DNA from: JALZAI01 sp038212215
GTDB lineage: Bacteria; Actinomycetota; Actinomycetes; Mycobacteriales; Jatrophihabitantaceae
Reading direction: 5' to 3'
Length of the DNA stretch: 64,000 nt
NCBI GenBank assembly: GCA_038212215.1
Contig: JBBQUT010000014.1
Location: 37,601 to 101,600, forward strand
Below, in pieces: positions 41,437 through 49,405 of the stretch. Within the stretch, counting starts at the first letter, position 1; every line of letters begins with the position of its first letter. The position numbers and the translations under genes are program-made. Below the pieces are notes generated by a model. The model saw only the letters and a list, made by a program, of their open reading frames with translations. It was not told the origin of the DNA and did not search any database.

Positions 41437-42772
41437 CCCGGACCACGCCGCTGCGCGGATCGAAATCCTTCCGGTGCTCGGAATCGGCGAGCTGCGACCC
41501 GGTGACGACCTGGCCGCTCTGGTGGCCGAGCACGCCGCGCACCTGCGGGACGGCGACGTCGTTGTTGTCACGTCCAAAGCGGTCTCCAAGGTCGAGGGCC
41601 GGCTGATCGTGTTGGACACAGCCGACGAGGACGCCCGCGAGAGCGCCCGCCTGAAGGCGATAGAGGCCGAGACGGTGCGCGTGATCGCAGCCCGCGACAA
41701 GTTGCGCATCGTCGAGACCAGACACGGCCTGGTGCTCGCCGCAGCCGGTGTCGACTTGTCCAACGTCGCGCGCAACGAGATAGCGCTGCTGCCCGTCGAC
41801 CCGGACGAGTCAGCGCAACACCTGCGCGAAGAGCTGCGCCGCCTGCTCGGCGTCGATGTCGGCGTCGTGATCAGCGACTCGATGGGGCGCCCGTGGCGTG
41901 CCGGCATCGCCGACGCCGCGATCGGCGTCGCCGGGCTGACAGCGCTGACGGACGCGCGCGGACGCGTCGACTCGTTCGGCAACGTCCTCAACGTGACACA
42001 GGTCGCCGTGGCCGACGAAATTGCCGCGGCCGGCGACCTGGTGAAGGGCAAGCTCGGCGGCGTTCCGGTCGCGATCGTGCGCGGCTACGCCCGCGACGGC
42101 AAGCTCGACGACGACGGGCTCGGCAGCCGGTCGTTGATCCGCGGCGCGACCGACGATCTGTTCCGGCTGGGCACTGCAGAGGCAATGGCAATCGGACGTG
42201 AGGATGTCGGCTGGGCGACCGAGATCCCGCCGCCCCTGCATACGGACGCGGTCGAAGCGGTCTCGGCGATGACATCTGCCGACGTGAATCCCGCCGTGCG
42301 CCAGGGTTTCCTCGGTTTCCTCGCCGCCCGTCCCGACGCCATGTCGCGTTCGTGCGCGCCCGGCCATATCACCGCGAGCGCTGTGGTGATCGACCCGAGC
42401 CGAGGTCTGGTGCTGCTCACCCTGCACCCGCGGGCCGGTATGTGGCTGCAGGTCGGCGGGCACTGCGAGCCGGGCGACAACACGGTGCTCGATGCCGCCG
42501 CCCGGGAGGCCCGGGAAGAATCCGGCATCGGCGCGCTGTCGTTCGACCCGACACCGCTGGGCCTCGATATCCACGCGATCACCTGCTCGTTGGGTGTGCC
42601 GACCCGGCACTACGACGTCCGCTACCTCGCCGTCGCGCCGCACGGAGCCGAACCTGTGCGCAGCGACGAATCGCTCGATCTGAAATGGTTCCCGTGGGAT
42701 CACCTGCCTGACGGCGTGGCACCCGACCTGACGGGTCTGGTGGCGGCGGCCAGGCTCCGCCTGGACCCGTGA
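41432..42772 (+). CDS. fbiB: CofE/FbiB F420-0:gamma-glutamyl ligase fused to a NUDIX domain
   Basis: A 446-residue fusion. Residues 1-250 are CofE: RIEILPVLGIGELRPGDDLA, GDVVVVTSKAVSKVEGRLIV, SDSMGRPWRAGIADAAIGVA and DEIAAAGDLVKGKLGGVPVA. It adds glutamates to F420-0 using GTP. In mycobacterial FbiB the C-terminal half is an FMN nitroreductase domain that reduces dehydro-F420-0. Here, after a linker (about 265-305), it is a NUDIX fold instead: GHITASAVVIDPSRGLVLLT, MWLQVGGHCEPGD and a REAREESGI helix. The first glutamate of the strict NUDIX box is replaced by Asp/Asn, as in some actinobacterial members. The GTG start is repeat-derived. The dehydro-F420 reductase must therefore be encoded elsewhere. 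Confidence 0.92.
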   Translation: MSPDHAAARIEILPVLGIGELRPGDDLAALVAEHAAHLRDGDVVVVTSKAVSKVEGRLIVLDTADEDARESARLKAIEAETVRVIAARDKLRIVETRHGLVLAAAGVDLSNVARNEIALLPVDPDESAQHLREELRRLLGVDVGVVISDSMGRPWRAGIADAAIGVAGLTALTDARGRVDSFGNVLNVTQVAVADEIAAAGDLVKGKLGGVPVAIVRGYARDGKLDDDGLGSRSLIRGATDDLFRLGTAEAMAIGREDVGWATEIPPPLHTDAVEAVSAMTSADVNPAVRQGFLGFLAARPDAMSRSCAPGHITASAVVIDPSRGLVLLTLHPRAGMWLQVGGHCEPGDNTVLDAAAREAREESGIGALSFDPTPLGLDIHAITCSLGVPTRHYDVRYLAVAPHGAEPVRSDESLDLKWFPWDHLPDGVAPDLTGLVAAARLRLDP

Positions 42773-42778
42773 GCCGCG

Positions 42779-43618
42779 GTGCGGCTCGTGACTGACGTTC
42801 TTGCCGCGATCGACGACTGGCCGGTGGCGGCAGCCGCCGCCGCGATGGTCACCGCCGGCGGCGTCGTCAGCGCACGTGGCCCGACCGGCCGGCCGTTCGA
42901 TCTCGCGTCGGTGACGAAGCCGCTGAGCGCGCTGGCGATTCTCGTGGCGGTCGAGGAAGAGGCGGTGTCGCTCGACGATGCCGCGCACCCGTCGCTGCTG
43001 CCAGGCGCGACGTTGCGCCACTTGCTCGCGCACGCTTCGGGTGTCGCGCCGGAGCGAGCCCTGAAATCCTTCGCGCCGGCGGTGCGGCGCGTCTATTCCA
43101 ACGTGGGGATCGAACTGGCCGCCGGACTGGTCGAGGCGGCGACCTCGATCACGTTCTCGGATTATCTGCACGAAGCCGTGGTGCGCCCGCTCGGATTGAG
43201 CGCCACGTCGCTGCCGGGGTCGGCGGCGCGGGCCGGCGTGTCCAGCGTCGACGATCTGGCGCGGGTCCTGTACGAATTGCTGGCTCCCGGCGGGCTGCTC
43301 GCCGCAGAAACGCTGCATGACCTGCGTTCCGTGCAGTACCCGGGCCTGCGGGGCGTGTTGCCCGGCTTCGGCGCCCAGCAACACAACGACTGGGGGCTCG
43401 GCTTCGAAATCCGCGCGGACAAGTCCCCGCATTGGACGGGCTCGACCAACTCGGCCGCCACGTACGGCCACTTCGGGCAGAGCGGCACGATGCTCTGGAT
43501 CGACCCGGCTGCCGGTGTCGGCCTGGTCGCGCTCGCCGAGCGCGACTTCGGTCCCTGGGCCGCCGCCGCGTGGCCCGCTCTCAGCGACGCCGTCCTCGCC
43601 TCGACTTCGGTTGCATAA
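42779..43618 (+). CDS. Serine hydrolase of the beta-lactamase/class C (PBP-like) family
   Basis: A 279-residue protein with the three landmarks of the fold: S-x-x-K in ASVTKPLSALAIL, Y-x-N in RVYSNVGIELAAGLVE, and H-F-G in YGHFGQSGTMLWIDP replacing the KTG triad. No signal peptide is present, since the N-terminus (MRLVTDVLAAIDDWPV) is not hydrophobic enough, so a cytoplasmic esterase or amidase is likely rather than a cell-wall enzyme. It starts seven bases after fbiB and probably shares the transcript. It is shorter than typical class C enzymes (about 350-400). Confidence 0.88.
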   Translation: MRLVTDVLAAIDDWPVAAAAAAMVTAGGVVSARGPTGRPFDLASVTKPLSALAILVAVEEEAVSLDDAAHPSLLPGATLRHLLAHASGVAPERALKSFAPAVRRVYSNVGIELAAGLVEAATSITFSDYLHEAVVRPLGLSATSLPGSAARAGVSSVDDLARVLYELLAPGGLLAAETLHDLRSVQYPGLRGVLPGFGAQQHNDWGLGFEIRADKSPHWTGSTNSAATYGHFGQSGTMLWIDPAAGVGLVALAERDFGPWAAAAWPALSDAVLASTSVA

Positions 43619-43719
43619 CAAGCGCCGTTGTCGTCGCACACGAATTGAGGCTCGTGCGGACCGGCCGGTGACCCAGCACCGGCGGTGGTGCCGGATAATC
43701 TAACTGCAAACCCGCTGCG

Positions 43720-43740
43720 ATGCAGCTACTATGACTGCAT
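43720..43740. promoter_or_regulatory. Candidate VapB operator overlapping the start codon
   Basis: ATGCAG (43720-43725) and CTGCAT (43735-43740) form a perfect inverted repeat with a 9-base centre. The right arm runs into the ATG of the antitoxin. VapBC complexes autorepress through such dyads. Confidence 0.45.
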
Positions 43741-43975
43741 GAGCGTGGTTATTACGATCCGGGATGTTCCGGATGCCGTGCGCGATGAGCTTGCCGCTCG
43801 CGCGGCGCGCGCCGGCAAGTCGCTTCAGGAGTACCTGCGTGGCATGTTCGTGGACGCCGCAGCACGCCGACCCGTCGAGGACGTCATCGCGCGGGCGCGG
43901 GCGCGCGTTACCGCGACCGGAGCGCGAGCCGACGCGGAATCGATTCTTGCGGCGCGAGACGCCGATCGGCGTTGA
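43739..43975 (+). CDS. vapB: VapB-like antitoxin (FitA/ribbon-helix-helix type)
   Basis: A 78-residue protein: MSVVITIRDVPDAVRDELAA, RAARAGKSLQEYLRGMFVDA and a charged tail (IARARARVTATGARADAESI). The start is a FitA/CopG-like ribbon-helix-helix that binds DNA, and the tail should occupy the VapC active site. Its stop overlaps the toxin start by four bases. A perfect dyad precedes it. A complete second toxin-antitoxin pair in this window is therefore present. Confidence 0.88.
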   Translation: MSVVITIRDVPDAVRDELAARAARAGKSLQEYLRGMFVDAAARRPVEDVIARARARVTATGARADAESILAARDADRR

Positions 43976-44421
43976 GCGCCAGCGCCGTGTGCGACGCATC
44001 GGCCCTCGTTGCCCTGCTGCTGGACGCAGGCCCGGACGGCCGGTGGGTGGCCGACACGCTGTCTGGCGCCAGCCTTATCGCCCCGAGCCTGGTCATGTTC
44101 GAGTCCAGCAACATCGTCCGCCGGCACGAGCTGGCCGGGCTCGTCAGTGCCGACCAAGCCGCGCAGGCGCACGTCGATCTGCTCGAGCTCTCGATCGAGC
44201 AATGGCCCTACGAACTGCTCGGCTTGAGGGTATGGGAGCTGCGCAAGAACCTTTCCAGCTACGACGCCAGCTATGTCGCTGTCGCCGAACTTTCCGACGC
44301 ACCGCTGGTAACGCTTGACCGACGAATCAGTCGCGCACCAGGCCTCAGATGCACGGTCGCCGTTCCGTCACCCGTTGCCGGACGACCCCAGAAACGGCGG
44401 GCGCTCGACGGATTCGCGTAG
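43972..44421 (+). CDS. vapC: VapC-like PIN-domain toxin ribonuclease
   Basis: A 149-residue PIN-domain protein. The acidic metal-binding residues are visible: Asp8 in VCDASALVALLL, Glu in LVMFESSNIVRRHE, and Asp in NLSSYDASYVAVAELSDAPL with a following Asp in VTLDRRIS. It would cleave RNA, often tRNA, with Mg2+. The start is TTG (43972), overlapping the VapB stop, so its expression is coupled and probably weak. The last 20 residues (PVAGRPQKRRALDGFA) extend past the usual domain end. Confidence 0.9.
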   Translation: MSASAVCDASALVALLLDAGPDGRWVADTLSGASLIAPSLVMFESSNIVRRHELAGLVSADQAAQAHVDLLELSIEQWPYELLGLRVWELRKNLSSYDASYVAVAELSDAPLVTLDRRISRAPGLRCTVAVPSPVAGRPQKRRALDGFA

Positions 44422-44440
44422 GGCAGCAGGGCGACCCGGC

Positions 44441-45394
44441 TCAGATGGCGCGGATGTCATTGGGCGCGAACCGCGGACCAAAGCGTGGTGCCCCGACGCC
44501 CGCCAGCTCGATCAGCCGCACCACCCGCTGCCGCTGGCCGGCCCAGGGGGAGAGCAGTTCGACCATTTCGTCGTCCGTGCCCCGCGCCCGGCCGGTCAGG
44601 AAGTGGACGACCCAGTTCTTCACGTGGTAGTCGCCGACGCTGACCGCGTCCGGATGCCCGATCGCCCGCTGCGCGGTTTCGGCGGCGGTCCACTCCCCCA
44701 CTCCGGGGATCAGCCGCAGTCGGGCGAGCGCGTCCGCCGGCGACATGGCAGCGCACTGTTCCAGGCGCGCTGCCACGCTCGCCGCAGCGCGGATCGCCCG
44801 TGTCCGCTTGCTGTCGACACCGAGCCGGTGCCACTCCCAGGTGGTGATGTCGAGCAGCGCGTGGGGCGCGGGCGGGATGCGCAGCGGCATCGGCCCGGGC
44901 GCGGGGGTGCCGAAGCGGTGACACAGCAGTCGCCACGACACGCGTGCCTCCTTACCGGTCACCTTCTGCTCCAGGACGGCCGGGACGAGCGAGTCCAGCA
45001 CGAGTCCGGTACTAGTCAGCCGGACTCCGGGGCGCCGGTGCTGCACATCGCGCAAGCGCGCGACACCGCTCACGTCCAAGCCGGACCAGTCGTCGTCCGC
45101 GCCGAGCAGAGTGGGGACGCGCTCGAGCAGCCACGCGGCGCCCGCGCCCCAGGCGGACGCGGAAACTACCCCGTGCAGCGCGCGAAGCGCGAGGACCCCG
45201 TCGCCGTCCGGTGTCGCACAGGCCCACCAGAACGTGCCCGCCGCGTCCAGCCGGTGCGCGGGGTCGCCGTGGCCACGGATCAGCGGACGCAGCGTGCCCG
45301 CCACGTCCACCGGGCGCCCCGCGTCCCAGCTGCGATGCCGAACTCCGCCGTCGTTCACCGGTCCGCCGTCGTTCACCGGTCCGCCGTCTTTCAC
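44441..45394 (-). CDS. HhH-GPD DNA glycosylase (AlkA-like 3-methyladenine glycosylase)
   Basis: A 317-residue protein. The N-terminal half resembles the AlkA accessory domain. The helix-hairpin-helix is RLRLIPGVGEWTAAETAQRA, and the catalytic aspartate follows in DAVSVGDYHVKNWVVHFLTG. Upstream lies SKRTRAIRAAASVAARLEQC of the GPD core. It removes alkylated bases. The GTG start overlaps the stop of the nucleotidyltransferase gene, and the first codons lie in an 18-bp tandem repeat (45344-45394) that offers three in-frame GTG starts with the peptide (V/K)NDGGP repeated. The extra N-terminal residues (PVNDGGPVNDGG) are therefore repeat-derived. Confidence 0.88.
   Translation of the reverse strand: MKDGGPVNDGGPVNDGGVRHRSWDAGRPVDVAGTLRPLIRGHGDPAHRLDAAGTFWWACATPDGDGVLALRALHGVVSASAWGAGAAWLLERVPTLLGADDDWSGLDVSGVARLRDVQHRRPGVRLTSTGLVLDSLVPAVLEQKVTGKEARVSWRLLCHRFGTPAPGPMPLRIPPAPHALLDITTWEWHRLGVDSKRTRAIRAAASVAARLEQCAAMSPADALARLRLIPGVGEWTAAETAQRAIGHPDAVSVGDYHVKNWVVHFLTGRARGTDDEMVELLSPWAGQRQRVVRLIELAGVGAPRFGPRFAPNDIRAI
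45344..45394 (-). repeat. 18-bp tandem repeat carrying successive GTG starts
   Basis: Two complete units (45344-45361 and 45362-45379) and a 15-base partial unit (45380-45394) lie in tandem. On the minus strand each unit reads CCGGTGAACGACGGCGGA. Each carries a GTG in the reading frame of the glycosylase gene and adds six residues. Confidence 0.85.
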
Positions 45395-46455
45395 AGGTCA
45401 GACGAGAAGCGCACCGAGCCGTCGCCCAGTACGACGTCGGGCCAGACACGCGCGCCGGCGCGCAGTTCCACCCGGGCACCGATCGAGGCCCGGTCGCCGA
45501 TCACAGCGTCCTCGAGCACTGCGTCTGCGCCGATGCGTGCGCCGAACCCCAGTACCGAGCGCCGCACCGTCGCACCCGCTGCGACGGACGCGCCGTCGAA
45601 CAGCACCGACCCGTCGATGAGCGCCGACTCGGCGACCGAGCACCCGAGGCCGACCGTCGCGCCACCCCTCACCGTTCCCGCGACCGAGGCACCGTCTAGC
45701 ACCAGCGCGTCGCCGACCGGCCCGGGCAGCGCGCTCGACGGCGCTAGGCCGAGGACCAGATCTGCGGAGCCTGCGACGAAGTCGGCCGGGGTGCCCAGGT
45801 CGCGCCAGTAGCCGGCGTCGACGTGTCCGAGTATCAGTGCCCCGGACGCCAGCAGTTCGGGGAATGTCTCGCGCTCGACCGACACCGCGCGTCCGGTGGG
45901 AATGGATTCGAGGGTCGCGCGCGAGAAGACGTAGGTTCCGGCATTGACCTGGTCGGTGACCGGATTCGGGTCCTTCTCGACGAAGGCGGTCACCCGGCCG
46001 TGCTCGTCGGTCGGCACGCAGCCGAACGCCCGGGGATCGGAGACCTTCGTCAAGTACAGCGTTACGTCGGCCGCGCCCTGCCGGTGGGCGTCGAGCAGCG
46101 CGCCGAGGTCGGCGCCAGAGAGTACGTCACCGTTGAACACGAGCGCGGTGTCCGCGCGCAGCGCCGGCAGCACGTTGCGGATGCCGCCTGCGGTACCGAG
46201 CGGTTCGGACTCCACGACGTAGTCGAGCTGCACCCCCAGCCCGGACCCGTCGCCGAAGTAGTCCCGAAACACCGCAGCCTGATAGGACGTACCGAGCACG
46301 ATGTGGGTGATGCCGGCGTCGCGGATCCTTGTGACCAGATGCGCCAGCAGCGGTACCCCAGCCGTGGGCAGCATCGGCTTGGGCGCCGACATCGTGAGTG
46401 GGCGAAGGCGCGTTCCGAGACCGCCGACCAGGATCACCGCGTCTGTCGTGCTCAT
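45391..46455 (-). CDS. Sugar-1-phosphate nucleotidyltransferase (mannose-1-phosphate guanylyltransferase-like)
   Basis: From ATG 46455 the protein has 354 residues. The nucleotidyltransferase signature is AVILVGGLGTRLRPLTMSAP with KPMLPTAGVP. Substrate motifs are VESEPLGTAGGIRNVLPALR, LVFNGDVLSGADLGALLDAH and ITEKDPNP-type FVEKDPNPVTDQVNAGTYVF. A left-handed beta-helix of hexapeptide repeats follows (GDALVLDGASVAGTVRGGAT, GARIGADAVLEDAVIGDRAS). The neighbourhood (fbiAB on one side, LCP ligase and TIGR03089 on the other) is that of mycobacterial manB, so GDP-mannose synthesis is likely, though glucose-1-phosphate thymidylyltransferase activity is possible. The glycosylase gene starts in its stop codon. 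Confidence 0.9.
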   Translation of the reverse strand: MSTTDAVILVGGLGTRLRPLTMSAPKPMLPTAGVPLLAHLVTRIRDAGITHIVLGTSYQAAVFRDYFGDGSGLGVQLDYVVESEPLGTAGGIRNVLPALRADTALVFNGDVLSGADLGALLDAHRQGAADVTLYLTKVSDPRAFGCVPTDEHGRVTAFVEKDPNPVTDQVNAGTYVFSRATLESIPTGRAVSVERETFPELLASGALILGHVDAGYWRDLGTPADFVAGSADLVLGLAPSSALPGPVGDALVLDGASVAGTVRGGATVGLGCSVAESALIDGSVLFDGASVAAGATVRRSVLGFGARIGADAVLEDAVIGDRASIGARVELRAGARVWPDVVLGDGSVRFSSDL

Positions 46456-46502
46456 CGGCCGAGCGTGCCATAGCCCGCCGTGACGCAATCGGTCAGCAGC
46501 CG

Positions 46503-47759
46503 CTACTTCGGGTCGAAGTGGAAGTAGGACGTGAGCAGGCTCATCGCCGCGGCCAGGCCATATCCGGTGGTGGCCACCTGCGCGGCAGCACCGGCCGAGT
46601 TCGTCCCGTACACGGTGGCCGACAGCACCCGCCCACCGCCAGCACCGATGCCGTCGCGACGGGTGATCAGGATGGAGGTCACGGTTCGCAGTCCGTAGTA
46701 GCCCGCGACGCTGGTCGCCGTGGCATGGTCGGCCCAGTTCAGGTACGGGTCACCGGACGCCGCGTTGTCGTAGGGATCGACCCTGCCGACCAGGTAGGGC
46801 TGCCCGCCATACACGCTCGCTCCGCCGTTGGACGCGGAGAACTGCGCGAAGATCACGCTGCCGGCGTAGATGAGCACGGTGTTCTGATTGCCCAGGATCG
46901 CTGCCTGGTCCTCGGTCCACAGCAACGACCCGGTCGCGCTGAAGTGCTGCATGCCGCCGTACACCTGGCAGCTGGTCGTGTCGCAGATGTCGTAGGGGTC
47001 GCCGACGCTGCTCAGCACGCCGTTTCGGCCGTAGGTGCGGGCGGCGACAGCTTGCGCACCGACCGCCGCGGTACGCCACGACGCGGGCATCTCGCGCGGG
47101 ACCACCCCGGCCGTGTAGTTGTCCAGGGAAACCCAGTTGACGGTGTACTCGCTGGTCGCGCTGCGGACCGCGCCGACCCTGCCGCGGTAGCGGGTGGCCG
47201 AACCGTCGGCGCGCAGCATCCGGACGAATCCGCCCGTGCTCGCGAAGCCCGCGGCGGCCGGAAGCCTGGTCGATAGCGTCGTCCAGACACCCTGACGCCA
47301 GCCCGCGAGCGCCAACCCGGTGCCGAACGGGACGAGCCGGAACAGCCAGTACACCCCGACAGGAAGGGCGCCGTACCCGGTGACGCTCAGCCCGCGGAAG
47401 CCGCCGTAGACCGTCGCATACGCCGAGCCGCCGGACAGCCGGACCCGGATTACGGTCACCGGCAGCCGGGAGAGCGTCGTGCCGGGGTAGTAGAAGCCCA
47501 GGATCTGCGGCGTCGTCCGGCCGGCGATGGCCGCACCTTGCGCGCCGTACTGGCTCATCCCGTGGCCGTGGCCGTTGCCGCTGCCGTGCACGGCGAACAC
47601 GCCCGCGCTCGGAGTGACGCCGGGAGTGGTGGCCGTCGCCGCGGGGGCGGCCCCGACGGCGAGGCCGCCGATCAGGGCGATGGCGGCGCCCGCCGCGGCC
47701 AGGCGGTCGATCCAGCGAAACGGAGGGTTTGCGCGCGGGAAGTGCATAGCACGACTCAT
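46503..47759 (-). CDS. Secreted SpoIID/LytB-domain protein
   Basis: A protein of about 418 residues with an N-terminal signal sequence (RLAAAGAAIALIGGLAVGAA ending PAATATT). The SpoIID domain is marked by GSGNGHGHGMSQYGAQGAAI, VPREMPASWRTAAVGAQAVA with the catalytic-type Glu, ARTYGRN, DICDTTSCQVYGG and GYWVR-like GSVIFAQFSASNGGASVYGG. SpoIID cleaves peptidoglycan glycan strands, and LytB enhances amidases. Outside spore formers the family trims cell-wall material during growth. A start at Met 47747 is also possible. It is divergent from the first LCP ligase, so both serve the envelope from one control region (47760-47901). Confidence 0.88.
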   Translation of the reverse strand: MSRAMHFPRANPPFRWIDRLAAAGAAIALIGGLAVGAAPAATATTPGVTPSAGVFAVHGSGNGHGHGMSQYGAQGAAIAGRTTPQILGFYYPGTTLSRLPVTVIRVRLSGGSAYATVYGGFRGLSVTGYGALPVGVYWLFRLVPFGTGLALAGWRQGVWTTLSTRLPAAAGFASTGGFVRMLRADGSATRYRGRVGAVRSATSEYTVNWVSLDNYTAGVVPREMPASWRTAAVGAQAVAARTYGRNGVLSSVGDPYDICDTTSCQVYGGMQHFSATGSLLWTEDQAAILGNQNTVLIYAGSVIFAQFSASNGGASVYGGQPYLVGRVDPYDNAASGDPYLNWADHATATSVAGYYGLRTVTSILITRRDGIGAGGGRVLSATVYGTNSAGAAAQVATTGYGLAAAMSLLTSYFHFDPK

Positions 47760-47901
47760 CTCATTTGCTGCGACGACACGCGCAGACTTCCTCTTATCGG
47801 CAGCCGATCGCGACACTTCAGCGCTTCGGCAGGATGGGCCGCGCGGCACGCCGATCCGAGCGCGCGGATCCGGGTCGGTTCGCAGTTAGCCTGACACGAT
47901 C

Positions 47902-49341
47902 ATGACCCACGCCCGGCCGGCCATCCGCGCCTCGTTCGCCGCACTCGCGTTCCTGCTGCTCATCGTGAGCGGCTACGCGTGGGCCACCTATCAGAATTTC
48001 ACCGCGAGCGTGCCCCACGGCGCAGCAGTGCCCGCCCTCGCTGCCGGCGAGAAGGATCTCGACGGCGGCGCGCAGAACATCCTGCTCATCGGCAGTGACA
48101 GCCGGGCGGGGGCGACCCCTGCGGAATTGGCGGCGATGCGCAGCGGCAAGAACCACGGCACGGTCAACACCGACACGATGATGATCGTGCACCTCCCGCC
48201 GGAAGGGGGTAAGCCGTCGATCATCTCCTTCCCGCGAGACTCCTGGGTCGACATCCCCACCCATGGCAAGGGCAAGCTCAACTCCGCTTATGGCGACGGG
48301 TACTACCCGGCCATGGGTCGGCACGAGAGCGAGCGCATCGCGCAGAGCGACGGCATCGTGATGACGCTGCGTACGCTCTCCCACCTGACCGGACTGCACA
48401 TCGACCACTACCTGCAGGTCGACCTGCTCGGCTTCTACCGGATCAGCGAGGCGATCGGCGGGGTCACCGTCTGCCTCAAGCACGCCCAGAATGCGAGCAC
48501 CGACCGCGACCCGTACGGCAGCGGTTACTCCGGCATCGACCTGCCCGCCGGCGTTTCGACCATCAAGGGCAAGCAGGCGCTGGCCTTCGTCCGGCAGCGG
48601 CACGGGCTGCCGCACGGTGACCTCGACCGGATCAGGCGGCAGCAGTACTTCCTCAGCGCCGCGTTCGGCAAGATCGCTTCCGCGGGTGAGCTGCTCAACC
48701 CGTTCAAGCTGCGCCGCCTGCTCACTGCTGTCAGCACGTCGCTGATCACCGACCCGTCGCTCGACCTGTTGTCGCTGGCGCGGTCCTTCGAACTGCTCAC
48801 CTCGGGCGATATCTCCTTCGCGACGCTGCCGAACAACGGCCCGCAGGTGATCTACCCCGACGGAGTGCAGACTGCCATCGTGCAGGTCGACCAGGCCGCG
48901 ATCCCGGGTTTCATCCGCTCGGTCATCGGCCAGGTCGCCGATCCGCAGCTGGGCAAGATCGCGCCGGCCCGGCCGTCCTCGGTCACCCTCGACGTCCTCA
49001 ACGGCACCACCCAGGTGAAACTCGCCACGCGCAACGCCGCTGCGCTCGAACGGCTCGGCTTTGCTGTGGACGTGGTCGATTCCACACCCGACCCCGTGAG
49101 CGCCACCTCGGTGCTCTACCGGGCGGGGCAGCAGGCGGCGGCCAAAGCTGTCGCGAAGTTCGTGCCGGGCGCCGAGCTCGTCGAGACCTCGTCGGTGCGC
49201 CGGGTCACCCTCGAATTGGGCGCCAACGGCAAGCAGGTGCAAGCCCTGATGCAAAAGTCGGCACAGAAGTCGGCACAGAAGTCGGCCCCGCGCACGCCGA
49301 CCGGCGCGACCGCGTCGGCGCCGCGCAGCTGCATCGACTAG
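47902..49341 (+). CDS. LCP (LytR-CpsA-Psr) ligase with LytR_C domain, paralogue 1
   Basis: A 479-residue membrane-anchored enzyme. It has one N-terminal helix (about 11-29, FAALAFLLLIVSGYAWATY) and an LCP domain (about 55-300) with NILLIGSDSRAG, VNTDTMMIVHLPPEG, IISFPRDSWVDIP, HLTGLHIDHYLQVDLLGFYR and FVRQRHGLPHGDLDRIRRQQ. The LytR_C domain (about 365-450) starts SVTLDVLNGTTQVKLATRN. It transfers lipid-linked glycopolymers (arabinogalactan or teichoic-type chains) onto peptidoglycan outside the cell. A tail with KSAQ repeats ends in SCID. It heads a cluster of three LCP genes and is divergent from the SpoIID-like gene. Confidence 0.93.
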   Translation: MTHARPAIRASFAALAFLLLIVSGYAWATYQNFTASVPHGAAVPALAAGEKDLDGGAQNILLIGSDSRAGATPAELAAMRSGKNHGTVNTDTMMIVHLPPEGGKPSIISFPRDSWVDIPTHGKGKLNSAYGDGYYPAMGRHESERIAQSDGIVMTLRTLSHLTGLHIDHYLQVDLLGFYRISEAIGGVTVCLKHAQNASTDRDPYGSGYSGIDLPAGVSTIKGKQALAFVRQRHGLPHGDLDRIRRQQYFLSAAFGKIASAGELLNPFKLRRLLTAVSTSLITDPSLDLLSLARSFELLTSGDISFATLPNNGPQVIYPDGVQTAIVQVDQAAIPGFIRSVIGQVADPQLGKIAPARPSSVTLDVLNGTTQVKLATRNAAALERLGFAVDVVDSTPDPVSATSVLYRAGQQAAAKAVAKFVPGAELVETSSVRRVTLELGANGKQVQALMQKSAQKSAQKSAPRTPTGATASAPRSCID

Positions 49342-49405
49342 TCCGTGACCGCCGCAAATCCTCGACCCGCCTGAATCCTCAGGACCGGCCGGTAACCTCG
49401 CGGAG

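Noticed and set aside
41810..43639. A long open frame on the minus strand opposite fbiB and the serine hydrolase
   Set aside because: It is the mirror of two well-supported plus-strand genes with recognisable domains. GC-rich third positions leave few stops on the opposite strand, and the translated product has no recognisable family.
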